64,000 nucleotides of DNA from Armigeres subalbatus (taxonomy: Eukaryota; Arthropoda; Insecta; Diptera; Culicidae): positions 246,806,096 through 246,870,095 of the forward strand of contig NC_085141.1 in the NCBI RefSeq assembly GCF_024139115.2. The letters are read 5' to 3'. Positions 35,009 through 44,965 of the stretch are shown one piece after another. The position numbers and the translations under genes were made by a program. Every line of letters starts with the position of its first letter. The stretch's first letter is position 1. Below the pieces are notes generated by a model. It worked only from the letters and a program-made list of their open reading frames with translations. It did not search any database and had not been told where the DNA came from.

Positions 35009-35260
35009 TTACGCCGTTTTGAAATCTATAACCAGTTGATGTGTCCGCAAGTTATTCTCCCTTATTTTATCAAGGGCTTGTCTCCGGGTAAACATTTGAC
35101 CCGTCGTTGATCGGCCGTCACAAGAACCTGCCTGGTATTCCCTGACAAAAGACTCTTCAAGCGGTCTTAATCTGTTGAGCAGGCATAATATGGTACCAAA
35201 CTTCATTAAGCTGCTCACTTCCATACTTGAGAAGTTCAGCCGGGAGCTGGTCCTTCCCCG
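35009..35260 (-). pseudogene. LINE reverse-transcriptase fragment (fingers to motif A)
   Basis: RLRPLEESFVREYQAGSCDG, then RSTTGQMFTRRQALDKIREN and HQLVIDFKTA end just at motif A. It is cut off before the catalytic palm. The adjoining MITE at 35262 separates it from the linker and endonuclease of what looks like the same element. Confidence 0.78.
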
Positions 35261-35261
35261 C

Positions 35262-35368
35262 CCGAGTAGCACACTTGTCACATATCAGTCACTGTGACTC
35301 ATATGCGACCAAATCCAGTCACATTGGAGTTGCTGCAACCAAATCGATCTTAACTGTGCTACTAGGGC
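35262..35368. mobile_element. Short MITE (GCCCGAGTAGCACA ends)
   Basis: GCCCGAGTAGCACACTTG at the left and a right end with reverse complement CGCCCTAGTAGCACAGTTAA define about 107 bases. The inside has ACATATCAGTCACTGTGACTC and other inverted words. It lies between two blocks of the LINE fragment. Confidence 0.6.
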
Positions 35369-35389
35369 GTAGCCTTACAATTTTGCTGT

Positions 35390-36190
35390 TTTTGATCTAT
35401 TGTAGACGACTCCACAGCTTGTCCAGCGTCGCTAATGTTTCTTCTGTTCACCGATGCACCGATTCCACTGTTCAACAAAGTCTCGAAATGTTGCTTCCAC
35501 CTGGCATCACTTCAGCATTATCTGTCAGCAAATTCCCTTCTTGGTCGTTGTACATGACGGGAGATGCCGCTGTCTTCCTCCATATAACATTGACAGTTAA
35601 AAAAAAACTTGTAATCACTTGTTCCTTGTGCTTTTTCTTCCTGCGGATATTGTAACGCATTGTTCGCTGTGATATTTACAACAAGGTAGTGATCAAAGTC
35701 AACTTTCAAACCTCTGAATATCTGCACATCGATAACATCCGAGAAATGGCGCTCATCTACCAAAATATGGTCTATCTGGTTGCAAGTATCGTTTGTCGGT
35801 GCGTTGATGTTGATTAGGCTGTAATTGAGGAATTTGCCCCGTATCCTCAACACACAACACACAGTACGCTAATGGGTTTCCACCTCATAACGCGCTTCAT
35901 CTGCTTTCCCATCAATACGAAATCAATTCCATGCCCTGCTTTTTAGTGGCCGCTGTAATAGATGTTATGTTTGAATGCTTTGTTGGTCGGCTTTGAATTC
36001 AAGTTCTCCGGATCTAGGCCACCGGACTTCTTATATAGCGGCCACGTTCACTCCAACCTTCTGTAGTTCATGAGCCAGAAGACATTCCAGGTACCGAGTT
36101 TCCAATCATAATCCTTATTTCGTTTGTCGGTTGCCAGGTCGGTTGCCGAAAATAACGTTCTCTTTTCTTCTTTGTCCATTTTTCGTGGTA
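35390..36190 (-). pseudogene. LINE APE endonuclease and linker, degenerate
   Basis: The minus strand opens with WKLGTWNV, the conserved endonuclease start, near 36090-36100. It continues with YYSGH-KAGHGIDFVLMGKQM (35900-35960), LNYSLININAPTNDTCNQID (35770-35840) and VDFDHYLVVNIT, then a linker NDQEGNLLTDNAEVM (35500-35560). NQIDH, with its aspartate, is intact. Several frame breaks and stops make it inactive. The first ~240 bases of this endonuclease are repeated at 36753-36990. Confidence 0.75.
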
Positions 36191-37667
36191 TTTGAAATGC
36201 TTCAGTAAGCTAACCTTTTCGGGGTCGCGTTACCTACATCGCGCTGATAAGGCTACTACCTTGGATATAGCTGCAGTTATATAGTGTTTCGTTAATCAGC
36301 CGCTAAATACCAGGCAGACGCTGTATGAGTCAAAGAATTTCCCGTGAAAATTCCTAAGAATCTCTCCTGCATACTGCCAACACTTTCCAGTGATAATTCC
36401 GAAGACTTTCCCGTGGAAAATCCGAAGGATTTCTCGTAAATATTCTGAAGAATCTTTCGTGGAAATGAGCATAAACATGACCACGATGAACGTGCTTTTC
36501 GTAGTTGCTACTCCGTGATTGACCAGAATAATCGCAATTGCACAGAGATCCAATGGATCGAAGTATGGGAGTCCTCAATGTGCACAGCTCGTGAGCTCTA
36601 GTATTTTGAGTGGTCGGTAACGGCGCTGGCCACGTTCTCACGGTCTATCGGAGATGGGAAGGAATTGATTATGCAATCACTCGCCCACTGCAAGCCGAGA
36701 ACACCTCTGAACTCGACACGAGTTCACGCGGAATTTTATTGAAACCTGGAGGTTGGTCGGCTTTGAATTCAAGTTCTCCGGATCTAGGCCACCGGACTTC
36801 TTATATAGCGGCCACGTTCACTCCAACCTTCTGTAGTATTCATTTAGGGTACTGACATTCCAGGTAACGAGTTTCCAATCATAATCCTTATTTCGTTTGT
36901 CGGTTGCCAGGTCGGTTGCCGAAAATAACGTTCTCTTTTCTTCTTTGTCCATTTTTCGTGGTATTTGAAATGCTTCAGTAAGCTAACCTTATCGGGGTCG
37001 CGGGGTCGGGACAGTAATAATAGCTGTCTATTAGTGAATAAGTGACCGGAAGATTTGCCCGCAGAAGATGGTCAAAGGCCAGTGAATCGACCGAAACGTC
37101 CGGACAGTCTGGCAAATCAATGTGTTGTCTCTACTCGCCGAAAAATAATCGATGAAAATCCCATACACTCATACCTTGGATATAGCTGATTAGATACATC
37201 GTTCCGGTAATCAGCCGCTGGATACCAAGCAGACGCTGTTTGAGTCAAAGAATTTCCCGTGAAAATTCCGAAGAATCTCTCGGGGATATTACGAACACTT
37301 TTGCGTGATAATTCCGAAGACTTTCCCGTGGAAAATCCGAAGGATTTCTCGTGAATATTCTGAAGAATCTTTCGTGGAAATGAGCATAAACATGAGCACG
37401 ATGACCGTGCTTTTCGTAGTTGCTACTCCGTGATTGACCAGAATAATCGCAATTGCACAGAGATCCAATGAATCGAAGTATGGGAGTCCTCAATGTGCAC
37501 AGTTCGTGAGCTCTAGTATTTTGAGTGGTCGGTAACGGCGCTGGCCACGTTCTCACGGTCTATCGGAGATGGGAAGGAATTGATTATGCAATCACTCGCC
37601 CACTGCAAGCCGAGAACACCTCTGCACTCGCCACGAGTTCATGCGGAATTTTATTGAAACCTGGGGG
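35983..37667. repeat. Tandem segmental duplication, ~0.77/0.91-kb units
   Basis: Unit 1 (35983-36752) and unit 2 (36753-37667) both start TTGGTCGGCTTTGAATTCAA and end in ATTTTATTGAAACCTGG(A/G)GG. The start-to-start offset is 770 bases, rising to about 914 after a ~145-base segment present only in unit 2 (about 36995-37140). The units share part of the LINE endonuclease, a GAA-type array and a stretch with GAGAACACCTCTG(A/C)ACTCG. Few differences are seen by eye, so it is fairly recent. Confidence 0.88.
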
Positions 37668-37899
37668 TTAGGTTATATGGCGCAGGTTCGTCTTGGTTAA
37701 CGGGTTGCCGTTGTGGTAGTGATGAAAGGGTGGTATATTCTAATTCGATGCCATTTTCGAATTCTTTTCTAGCAGTTACCTGCTAGAACTAGTCAAGTTG
37801 TAGGTATAGTATAGACGATGGAAACGGTATGAAAACACATTATCACTTCTAGCGATTGCTAAAGCATAATAAATATATGAAAAGATGTAAAGTAGGAGA

Positions 37900-37975
37900 G
37901 GAATGGAACGGACCTTGGATTGAACCCATGACCTCCCGCGTATAAGGCAGAAGAGGTAGCCATATGAAGCCCGTT
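37900..37975 (-). repeat. tRNA-like fragment (SINE head or tRNA relic)
   Basis: The minus strand has GGTTCAATCC (B-box-like) preceded by GCCTTATACGCGGGAGGTCA (anticodon-arm-like). The acceptor ends do not pair well, so it is not a functional tRNA. No body or tail can be assigned with confidence. Confidence 0.45.
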
Positions 37976-38214
37976 TCTGAAGAATTTCTTGTGGAAATTT
38001 CGAAAATTTTCCGTGAAAATTCCAAAGAATTTACCATGGAAAATCCGAAGAATTTTCTGTGGAAATTCTTAAGAATCTCTCGTGCAAATATACCCGAAGA
38101 ATTTTCCAATTATAATTCTAAAAATATTTTATTTTTGCATGTTCAACAAAAAAGTTAATGCGTTATTTAAATTATTTAATTAACCATTCATCTATCTCTG
38201 CTCCCCCACTTTAG

Positions 38215-38341
38215 GTCGGCGGTCATACGCGACTGTTACTGCTGAACCAGAGTACTGTCATCAAACCATTGAATCTTCGAGAACTAGAGTTCTACCAAAA
38301 CATTCCCAGCGACATTCAGCAGTTCGTTCCAAAGTATAGAG
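38215..38341 (+). CDS. Inositol hexakisphosphate kinase, second coding exon
   Basis: A 127-base exon between CCCCCACTTTAG and GTAAGT. In the frame inherited from 32397 it encodes VGGHTRLLLLNQSTVIKPLN, then LRELEFYQNIPSDIQQFVPK and YR plus the first base of a Gly codon (phase 1). This matches the start of the IP6K catalytic domain: VGGH, a KP pair, RE..FY, the LP.. helix and F.P.Y.G. The first part forms the N-lobe strand that carries the nucleotide-binding lysine region. The family's inositol-binding P-x-x-x-D-x-K-x-G signature should be in later exons, and I do not see it in the window. Confidence 0.9.
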
Positions 38342-38448
38342 GTAAGTGGATCAGTTGAATCTTTTAGCTTTTCATCTTTTTTCATCATCCATAACATTTA
38401 TTCGATATCAAAAAAGGTGTTTTATCCCTAATGAAGTTATTTCTAAAT
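38342..38448 (+). other. Start of a long IP6K intron
   Basis: The donor GTAAGTGGATC at 38342 opens an intron for which I find no matching acceptor with IP6K coding sequence in the next 25.6 kb. Features from here to 64000 are probably intronic, though separate genes cannot be excluded. Confidence 0.5.
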
Positions 38449-38630
38449 TGATTTGTTTATCGACTTTTCCGGTCAGTTCTACTCAAAGTATGAAGGAGCA
38501 GATAATTGAAAGATAATTGAAAATCAACAGAATGAAAGTGCTTTCAATCTGTTGATTTTCAATTATCTTTCGATTATCTACTCCGTCATACTTTGAGCAG
38601 AACTGAACGATAAAGCCGATAAACAAACCA
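38449..38630. mobile_element. 182-bp palindromic MITE
   Basis: TGATTTGTTTATCGACTTTT at the left mirrors the right end (reverse complement TGGTTTGTTTATCGGCTTTA). The arms continue through CAGTTCTACTCAAAGTATGA and AATCAACAGA to a short loop at GTGCTTTC. Nearly the whole element is one hairpin. Confidence 0.82.
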
Positions 38631-38669
38631 CTTCATCTCAATCACGGTCTCGTAAAATCTGTTTCAGTT

Positions 38670-38926
38670 TGTTAAGAAAATTATTTTGAGCTTTTTAGTG
38701 GAATGTCTTCACTTGTCATAAGACGAGTTTGTACAATCGCATTTTATTCCACCACTTAATTGTACCTTGACAGATACGCATTTCGACCTCAACAGTAAGG
38801 TCGTCGAGTCGAGTCAAGTACGAGACACTGAGGATGACCTTACTGTTGAGGTCGAAATACGTATCTGTCAAGGTATAATTATGTGGTGGAATTAAATGGG
38901 ATTGTACAAACTCGTCTCATGACAAG
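38670..38926. mobile_element. Palindromic element family P (257 bp) with 11-bp duplication
   Basis: It begins TGTTAAGAAAATTATTTTGA, then CTTGTCATAAGACGAGTTTG, and ends ACTCGTCTCATGACAAG. CTGTTTCAGTT is present on both sides (38659-38669 and 38927-38937), an 11-bp target duplication. The arms are about 100 bases with scattered differences. The outer AAGAAAATTATT arm occurs only at one end. Confidence 0.88.
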
Positions 38927-39136
38927 CTGTTTCAGTTATTTCTGAATAAGTTACGTTTCAAAGTTATGATAAAAACACTGCATTGTTTTGAGACAGTATA
39001 TTTCTATGTGTCCAAAGATAAAAATTACCTATTACCTACTACCTATTTTATCAATGATATTTTTACCTGTCTTATATGTTAGGTTGATTATTTTTTAGCT
39101 TAGTTCGATAATATTACTTATCTGGTCCGAATCATG

Positions 39137-39271
39137 TAGGGGAAATGACGGCTTTGGCAGGTTTTGTTCTATTATTGTCAGGGCGATTTTTGTTGACCAA
39201 ATTTCATGAAATTTGGCCACAATATTCAATAGATAATAGAACAAAACCTGCCAAAGCCGTCATACCCCCTA
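39137..39271. mobile_element. TA-flanked MITE (TAGGGGAAATGACGG ends, 135 bp)
   Basis: The left end TAGGGGAAATGACGGCTTTG pairs with the right end, whose reverse complement begins TAGGGGGTATGACGGCTTTG. The match continues through GCAGGTTTTGTTCTATTAT. The loop is short and noncoding. Confidence 0.85.
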
Positions 39272-39349
39272 TTTGAAATTTTCTTCATAATTTATATTTT
39301 ATATATATTTTCTACAGCGTTGCGTTGGTTGGTCCATTGCATTACAGCA

Positions 39350-39785
39350 TAGGGTAACGGTACCAATAGTGGAGCTTTTAGTAGATGCACAAAAGAAAAT
39401 ATTTGTTTAAATTGATAATTTTAGGAAATTTACAGCTTTAATATCTTAGCCAACTCATAAATTTGCTAACAAAATGAGATTCACGTCATTTAGCATCAAC
39501 AACGACCAAATATTGCTTGCACCACTATTGGGTACACTGTTCCTTTAGTGGCTGTAAAAAATGTTGGTGCTATCCATTGATTTCTTATGGGACTCGCCTC
39601 TATTGGTACAGTTGCTCCACTATATTGCCGCTAACCGCTAAGGAAAATCATTGTTTTCAATAATTTTTCAAGCGAAATTTTAGGATAAGTTGCATTTAAT
39701 AGGATATTTAAAGCACGACGCACCAACTGAAACCATCGTAACCTCCACTATTGGTGCTACCTCCACTAAGGGTACGGTTACCCTA
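39350..39785. mobile_element. TA-flanked MITE (TAGGGTAAC ends, 436 bp)
   Basis: The left end TAGGGTAACGGTACCAATAG pairs with the right end, whose reverse complement begins TAGGGTAACCGTACCCTTAG. Inside are direct and inverted copies of CACTATTGG. It is AT-rich and noncoding. Confidence 0.82.
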
Positions 39786-40802
39786 GCGACCTTTTTTTTA
39801 TTTATTATTTTATCTGGAAGAATAACAAGTTCAAAAATTCAATAACAGTCTACCTTCTTCCAAACTTAAGACACACGAACATACCTCTAAGAAAAAAATC
39901 TATTGATTTGATTCAACGTTGGCACAACGGAACCCTTACCAGGATGTAAGATAAGTCATAATGCAAACATAAATCGACGCCACCCTCCAGCAGAACAATG
40001 ACGCGAGAGGGTATACGATTGTTTCCGGATCGTTACCATGTGGAGCGAGTGTGCAAACATTTCCACACTGACTGGCTGGCAAACGATATGTAAAATTCCA
40101 AAAGTGCTGCTGCACCTCGAATGCACTTTTGTCCTTGAGTGCACGTTTTCCAGAGGGAGCAGCGAACTAGCTGCCGATACAGTCATATGCAATGCATTCA
40201 AGTGCGCTGTTGGTGGGAACTGGTTGAATGCCACGACCGGCCCTTGTCATTGACATTCGCGCAATTCGGCATCAACATTTCAAAGTAGCGCGATTGCTTT
40301 TGTACACGTTACACATCTTGTCCCGCGTTGGCATTCGGATGGTAGCTGGAGTTATGAAATGTTATGTTATGTTATACAAGCTCGTAGCGGTTTGAGAATG
40401 CCAAGCAGTTACGCCCTTTCAAAAAGTTCGTACCGAACCGTACTTGAGCTTGAATTTGCAGCGACGCATTTAATGGTAGCACCAGCAGCAGTCACCACCC
40501 ACGTTCTCGAGGGACAGAAGAAAAGGGACAGTTTTCTATTTTAGGATCTACATAGTTAGATACCAGGGTGTTAGACTTTATAAGCAAACCAACCTTGTAC
40601 GTTCCGGTCGGAGAGTGACATTGTCGTACGGGTGGGTGGGCAGAGATTGTATTGGACATGGTGCGAAAAGTACGTTTCGAAAATAGATTCTGTCTGAAGG
40701 GAACGTTTTTCTTTTTTATTTTCGCGCATCGTACCGAATAGCTTTATGATCCAAAAATTTGCATAAAGTTTATCACATATTTTCAACAACAGCATACAAA
40801 CT
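39786..40802. other. Unassigned, partly GC-richer DNA
   Basis: 39960-40540 is mixed composition without obvious TIRs. Frames on both strands (40038-40253 plus, 39956-40234 minus) show no recognisable motif. It may be unique host intronic sequence. Confidence 0.4.
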
Positions 40803-40812
40803 AAAATTTCTA

Positions 40813-41074
40813 CCTGTCATAAGACGAGTTTATACAATCCCATTGAATTCCACCACTTAATTGTATCTTGACAGATACGTATTTCGACCTCAACAGTAAG
40901 GCCGTCTCGACTAAGTCGAGTCAAGTACGAGACACTGAAGACGGCCTTACTGTTGAGGTCGAAATACGTATCTGTCAAGATACAATTAAGTGGTGGAATT
41001 CAATGGGATTGTATAAACTCGTCTTATGACAGGTGAAAACATTCCACTAAAAAGCTCAAAATAATTTTCTTATT
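40813..41074. mobile_element. Palindromic element family P with perfect 95-bp arms
   Basis: Counting the shared edge base at 40812, the arms 40812-40906 and 40940-41034 are exact reverse complements over 95 bases around a 33-base loop with its own TCGACTAAGTCGA palindrome. After the right arm comes AACATTCCACTAAAAAGCTC to AATTTTCTTATT. AAAATTTCTA flanks the element (40803-40812 and 41075-41084). It lies in the opposite orientation to the copy at 38670. Confidence 0.92.
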
Positions 41075-41084
41075 AAAATTTCTA

Positions 41085-41764
41085 AATTAATATGTAATGG
41101 GAATTATCTTTATTATAGTGTTAAAAACAAGTTTACCTTTCTATTACGAATTCTTCGTGTTTATTGTGTACGTCACGAGAAAGGCACCATCACCGCCAGA
41201 TGGATCGGCCATTATTAACATGTCTGTGGCTAAGAATTTCAAGCGTTTAACAATATTTCGGTCGACTCAAACTATTATTAACGCCTGTGTATTTCGAGAA
41301 AGTTGAATGGGTCAATAAAAAACTTGAAAGTGTTAATTATTTTTCAAGCATGTAGTTTACGCTTCTAAAATAGATTGCATGTCTCGGACTGTGACTTGCT
41401 GAATAGAATAATTCTGGCTTTAGTGAGAACATTGGCGTAACTTATCGAATTTTCAAATAATCTTGGGAATTGTCCAAACTGTTTCCATAACGTGCCCTCT
41501 ATAAAACCACGAAAAAAAAGAAGAACAAAAGCCTTAACAAAGCTATTATTAGCACCCACATTGAATTATTTTTTTTTGTCTTTATTATCGAGACTTTCAG
41601 CCCGAAGCTGGCTCGTCTCGTTTGAATTAATTTCAAAATTTGCAGTTTTTCGCAAATTCTATTTTAAATTAAGTTAAATTGTATTTTTTTTTCTTCTGTG
41701 CGCAGGCTAGCTCACCTCTAAACTTAAATTCTAATAAATAATCAACCCTAAAAGATTGAAGGAA
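41085..41764. other. AT-rich, repeat-like, no gene seen
   Basis: ACGAGAAAGGCACC at 41178 resembles the end of the TGCCTTTCTCG family. Around 41575-41620, TTTATTATCGAGACTTTCAG, then CCCGAAGCTGGCTCGTCTCG looks like a piece of a dispersed repeat, but I cannot place its borders. Confidence 0.35.
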
Positions 41765-41765
41765 A

Positions 41766-42032
41766 TCACACAACGCAAATGACTCCGTTTTCCGTTTGAT
41801 CCGTTTCATCCATCAAAATAGAAGAAAAAACATCCAAACACATAGTGTCAACATCGTCGAAGACGATGCTCGTTGGTTGATACCAATTTTTCAAGGTGTA
41901 GGTCAGTACCGCCCGACACCGGATAGATACGAACTGCATATTGTCGGACACATTCAGCGCGAACGACATTGAACCGTACGCTAGGAGCAACACGGCTTTT
42001 GATCCAGTCAACAACTCAACAGTAGAGCACAC
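41766..42032 (-). other. Unrecognised minus-strand ORF, possible gene fragment
   Basis: The frame runs 88 codons from a GTG; the first ATG is at residue 22 (MSFALNVSDNMQFVSIRCRA). TATA-like TATATAAATATAG lies just upstream at 42034-42046. The GC-balanced composition and hydrophobic opening (AVLLLAYGSMSFAL) differ from nearby transposon debris. The layout loosely recalls the start of divergent insect ionotropic receptors, but I cannot support that family. No splice donor or continuation was found. It may be a decayed gene start or chance. Confidence 0.2.
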
Positions 42033-42659
42033 TTGCTATATTTATATATTAGCTTGTTTTGCTAAATGGGGTGGGTGGAAAAACAGGCGCCGAAGGCATT
42101 CCCAAGTTGACAAATCGCTTGTCGTGCTGAGTGGAGCATTTATAGGAGAAACGGTATTTACCCGTTAATACTTGTTTCAATTGGCATTCAGTTTAAATAC
42201 CGTCAGGAGCATCACCATTGAGAAAATGATTCAGCTCAGTGTTCTCGGTATTGAGGAAAGTATGTATTTTTATTTGTTATGTTAACTTTGAATATAATGT
42301 CACGAACTTGTGAAATCATCTTCTTAAAATATCAACAAAAGTATCTCGCTAATTTTGTTTCTAGTTTCTTAGTATTTTTATTACAACTGTCCTTGGTTTG
42401 CAGATATAGAGTGCCCATTTGATCATGTATCATCTTGGTCTTCCTTCTTTATATTACCTTATCCAACTGAAACTTTTGCGTTTCAAAGGTTATCAAAGCA
42501 TCTTACTGCGACATTTTTATACCACTTATATACTCGATTCTCATCTGGTCAGGCAGGAATATTGTAGAATAAATTTCAATCTGCAGCGCTTCACTATGTT
42601 ACGAAAGCAATATTTTGTTTACATGATTTGATAAAATCAGGATCAATGTTCGTAAAGAT
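42033..42659. other. No confident gene
   Basis: Unique-looking AT-rich DNA. A possible two-exon mini-ORF (42226-42259 spliced to 42404-42567) can be drawn but has no recognisable product. Confidence 0.35.
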
Positions 42660-42917
42660 TAGGGGCCCCCATAGCCGTGTGGTAAGATGCTCGGCTACAA
42701 AGCAAGACCATGATGAGGGTGGCGAGGTTCGATTCCCGGTTGGAAATTTTCTCGACTTTCCTAAGCATAAAAGTATCATCGTGTTGACGTCATGATATAC
42801 AAATGCAAAAATGGTAACTTGGTTTAGAAATCTCGCAGTTAATAACTGTGGAAGTGCTTAATGAACAGCGAGGCGGCAATCGCACTGTAATTCCAGTAGG
42901 AAAAAGAAGATGAAGAT
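42660..42917 (+). mobile_element. Feilai-like tRNA-derived SINE
   Basis: The head GCCCCCATAGCCGTGTGGTA has an A box, and GAGGTTCGATTCCCGG has the B box, with GCTCGGCTACAAAGCAAGAC between. The body includes CTCGACTTTCCTAAGCATAA and TGGAAGTGCTTAATGAACAG, and the element closes in AAAAAGAAGATGAAGA. Both the order of blocks and the AAG-type tail fit the Feilai family of Aedes, which supports the host assignment. Transcription would be by polymerase III. Confidence 0.85.
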
Positions 42918-44575
42918 TCGTAAAGACTTAAAAACAGCTGTTTAGAAAAATCAAATAAACGTTTGTCAGCATTTGAAACCAAAAATCATCGTTGTATGAA
43001 TTTTCACTGGATTTTGAGTATAATCAAGAGGTTGAGAATGCGAAAAAAACCAACATGTGTGGTCACCCTATAGGCATTTTATTCAACAGTAGCAATTCAT
43101 TGAGCAAAATTTTCGAAATATAATTAGCGTATCCTTGTCCTTAGCCAATGTCAAGTCTGACAAAATATTCACAAAAAGCCAATAGTCCGTCATTTGTTTA
43201 CGCTAGCTTATTTTTTGTGATCACGCAAAACAAAAACGTAAATAGATTCCCACGCTTGGGCGAGTTTACCAGCGCGCGTATCACATGGTATCAATGCATA
43301 GCTAACCGAAATAATGAATGAAAGTGAAATCAGTCCCGGTCTCGGGGCGTTGCGCGAAATGATTCATTCACTCGTGAACAAGTGCACATCGTCAACCAAC
43401 CGGCTATAACTAACTGTAGCTCGCCCATACCACAGTATATGGAGCCAATCGAATTACCCGCCCCCATTCTGAGAAGTTCCCTCTAAGTGTTTATTGCGCC
43501 CTGGCGATGAGGTATAATTATACGCGCGCTTCTTTGAAAATGCTTTACTATTTTTCGATCCAAAATTGGATCGACGATGCAGATCGCGCTCCGCACCGGT
43601 ACGCAGTGGAACGAATTAATACAAAGTGTATCATAAACCATTTTCAAAGAATTGTTTTTGTTTTTTGGAAATACCAATCATTTCGGATTGAATTATAAGA
43701 GTCTCAGACTTCTGACTAATGATGTTTATACAGGTGACCCTGTTCTTAGAATTCGTTCCACTGTGCCGTGCCAGTCGGTGTCTGAAAACGGTGCCAAATC
43801 TCACCGACCGGTCCATTCCGACTGAGAATGACAACACGACCGGTGTGGTAAGGTATTTCTGAATCAGGTTTTTGGGAAAAACGACATGCAGGAAACTTAA
43901 TTATAGAAATTCTCCTGTTGTCAAATGCCATGGAAAGTTTTCATGGAGACACATTCCGGTGATGTTCCTTTTGGTAACGTTGTGTTTTATGTGATAGCGA
44001 CGCAAAACGAAATAGAAATGGTTCAGAAGAATTTCGACGAATCCGCGTTATTTTGAAGCTGAAATTAAATAGCTGTGAAATATGAATGAAAAAAATCTTG
44101 TGGTAGGTAGGATGTAGAATTTCACGTGACAGATTCGTATGCGTTTTCAAATGTGATGTGATGACACTTAGTAAACTTTGACATAGTTTCAGGCCATTCA
44201 GACCGTTATAATGATTTGGTATAACACACAGATTATCTTAGTTAGGTGATTCTTTACATAGAGCTACATTGAGTTCTTGAATAGTAAAAAATTTAGGAGG
44301 TTTGAAGTTTACCAAAAAAAACTTACTGAAATACGTAGCGAAATATTTGAATATCATTTCTGGTACCCATGTGCGGAGACCTTTGTCGGCCCACCTTATT
44401 CACCGGCATGAAAAGAAGACCCAATGTATTATTCCACTAACGTGGTGCCTCTGATGCCGGCACATTTCTAATAACCTTATACTACCGTTCTACGCATGCT
44501 TGTACCAAATTAAAAAAAAATGCAACTGAGCAAATCGCATTTGACCCAAAACTACAATTTTCACTACAGACCTCA
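42918..44575. other. No gene seen; GC-richer patch at 43240-43640
   Basis: 43240-43640 has more CpG (CCCGGTCTCGGGGCGTTGCG at 43337) than its surroundings and no recognisable protein. The frames on both strands at 43483-43698 mirror each other over TTTGAAAATGC/AACCATTTTCAAAG words and are probably chance. Confidence 0.4.
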
Positions 44576-44790
44576 TAAAGCCTGTCCACGTTAAATTTCG
44601 GACAGTCATATAATGTTCGATTGATTTGTCGGCATTTCATCAATTTGAACAAAGGCTAAAACATGCTGTAAGCAGCAGCAGAGCAAAGAGATTGAACTGA
44701 CATGTAAAAGGATCGTGTCAGAGGTTTGTAAAAATGTTTAAAAATCTCATTGGAAGATAGGTGTCCGAAATTTAACGTGGACAGGCTTTA
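44576..44790. mobile_element. MITE with perfect 29-bp TIRs and TA duplication
   Basis: TAAAGCCTGTCCACGTTAAA at 44576 continues through TTTCGGACA, and the exact reverse complement ends at 44790. TA lies at each end. The 157-base interior is noncoding. Exact arms imply recent activity of a Tc1/mariner-type transposase supplied in trans (inference). Confidence 0.9.
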
Positions 44791-44965
44791 CGAGTAGATA
44801 ATCTAAAAAGATTTCATCACTAGACTATTAGGGGAGCTCTACTGTAATGACTTCATTTAAAGTTTTAGTTCAGAAATATAATTTGCGACCTTATTCAAGA
44901 AAATAGTTTAGCGGGACATTTATTCCGAGAATTATAACGCTTATCGCATCGCCTTCCATACTTAA

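Larger units (their letters stand above)
32398..38214 (+). other. IP6K intron, 5817 bp
   Basis: It runs from donor GTGAGT at 32398 to acceptor CCCCCACTTTAG at 38214 and preserves phase 0. It is filled with transposon fragments listed separately. Parts of 33550-34130 are unassigned, with repeated CTGATCAGTAG words and a possible AATAAA at 34111. Confidence 0.8.

Noticed and set aside
42226..42567. Possible two-exon mini-gene (ATG exon, 144-base intron, 53-codon exon)
   Set aside because: The splice sites are plausible and the frame stays open, but the product is short, AT-driven and matches nothing I know; chance is likely.
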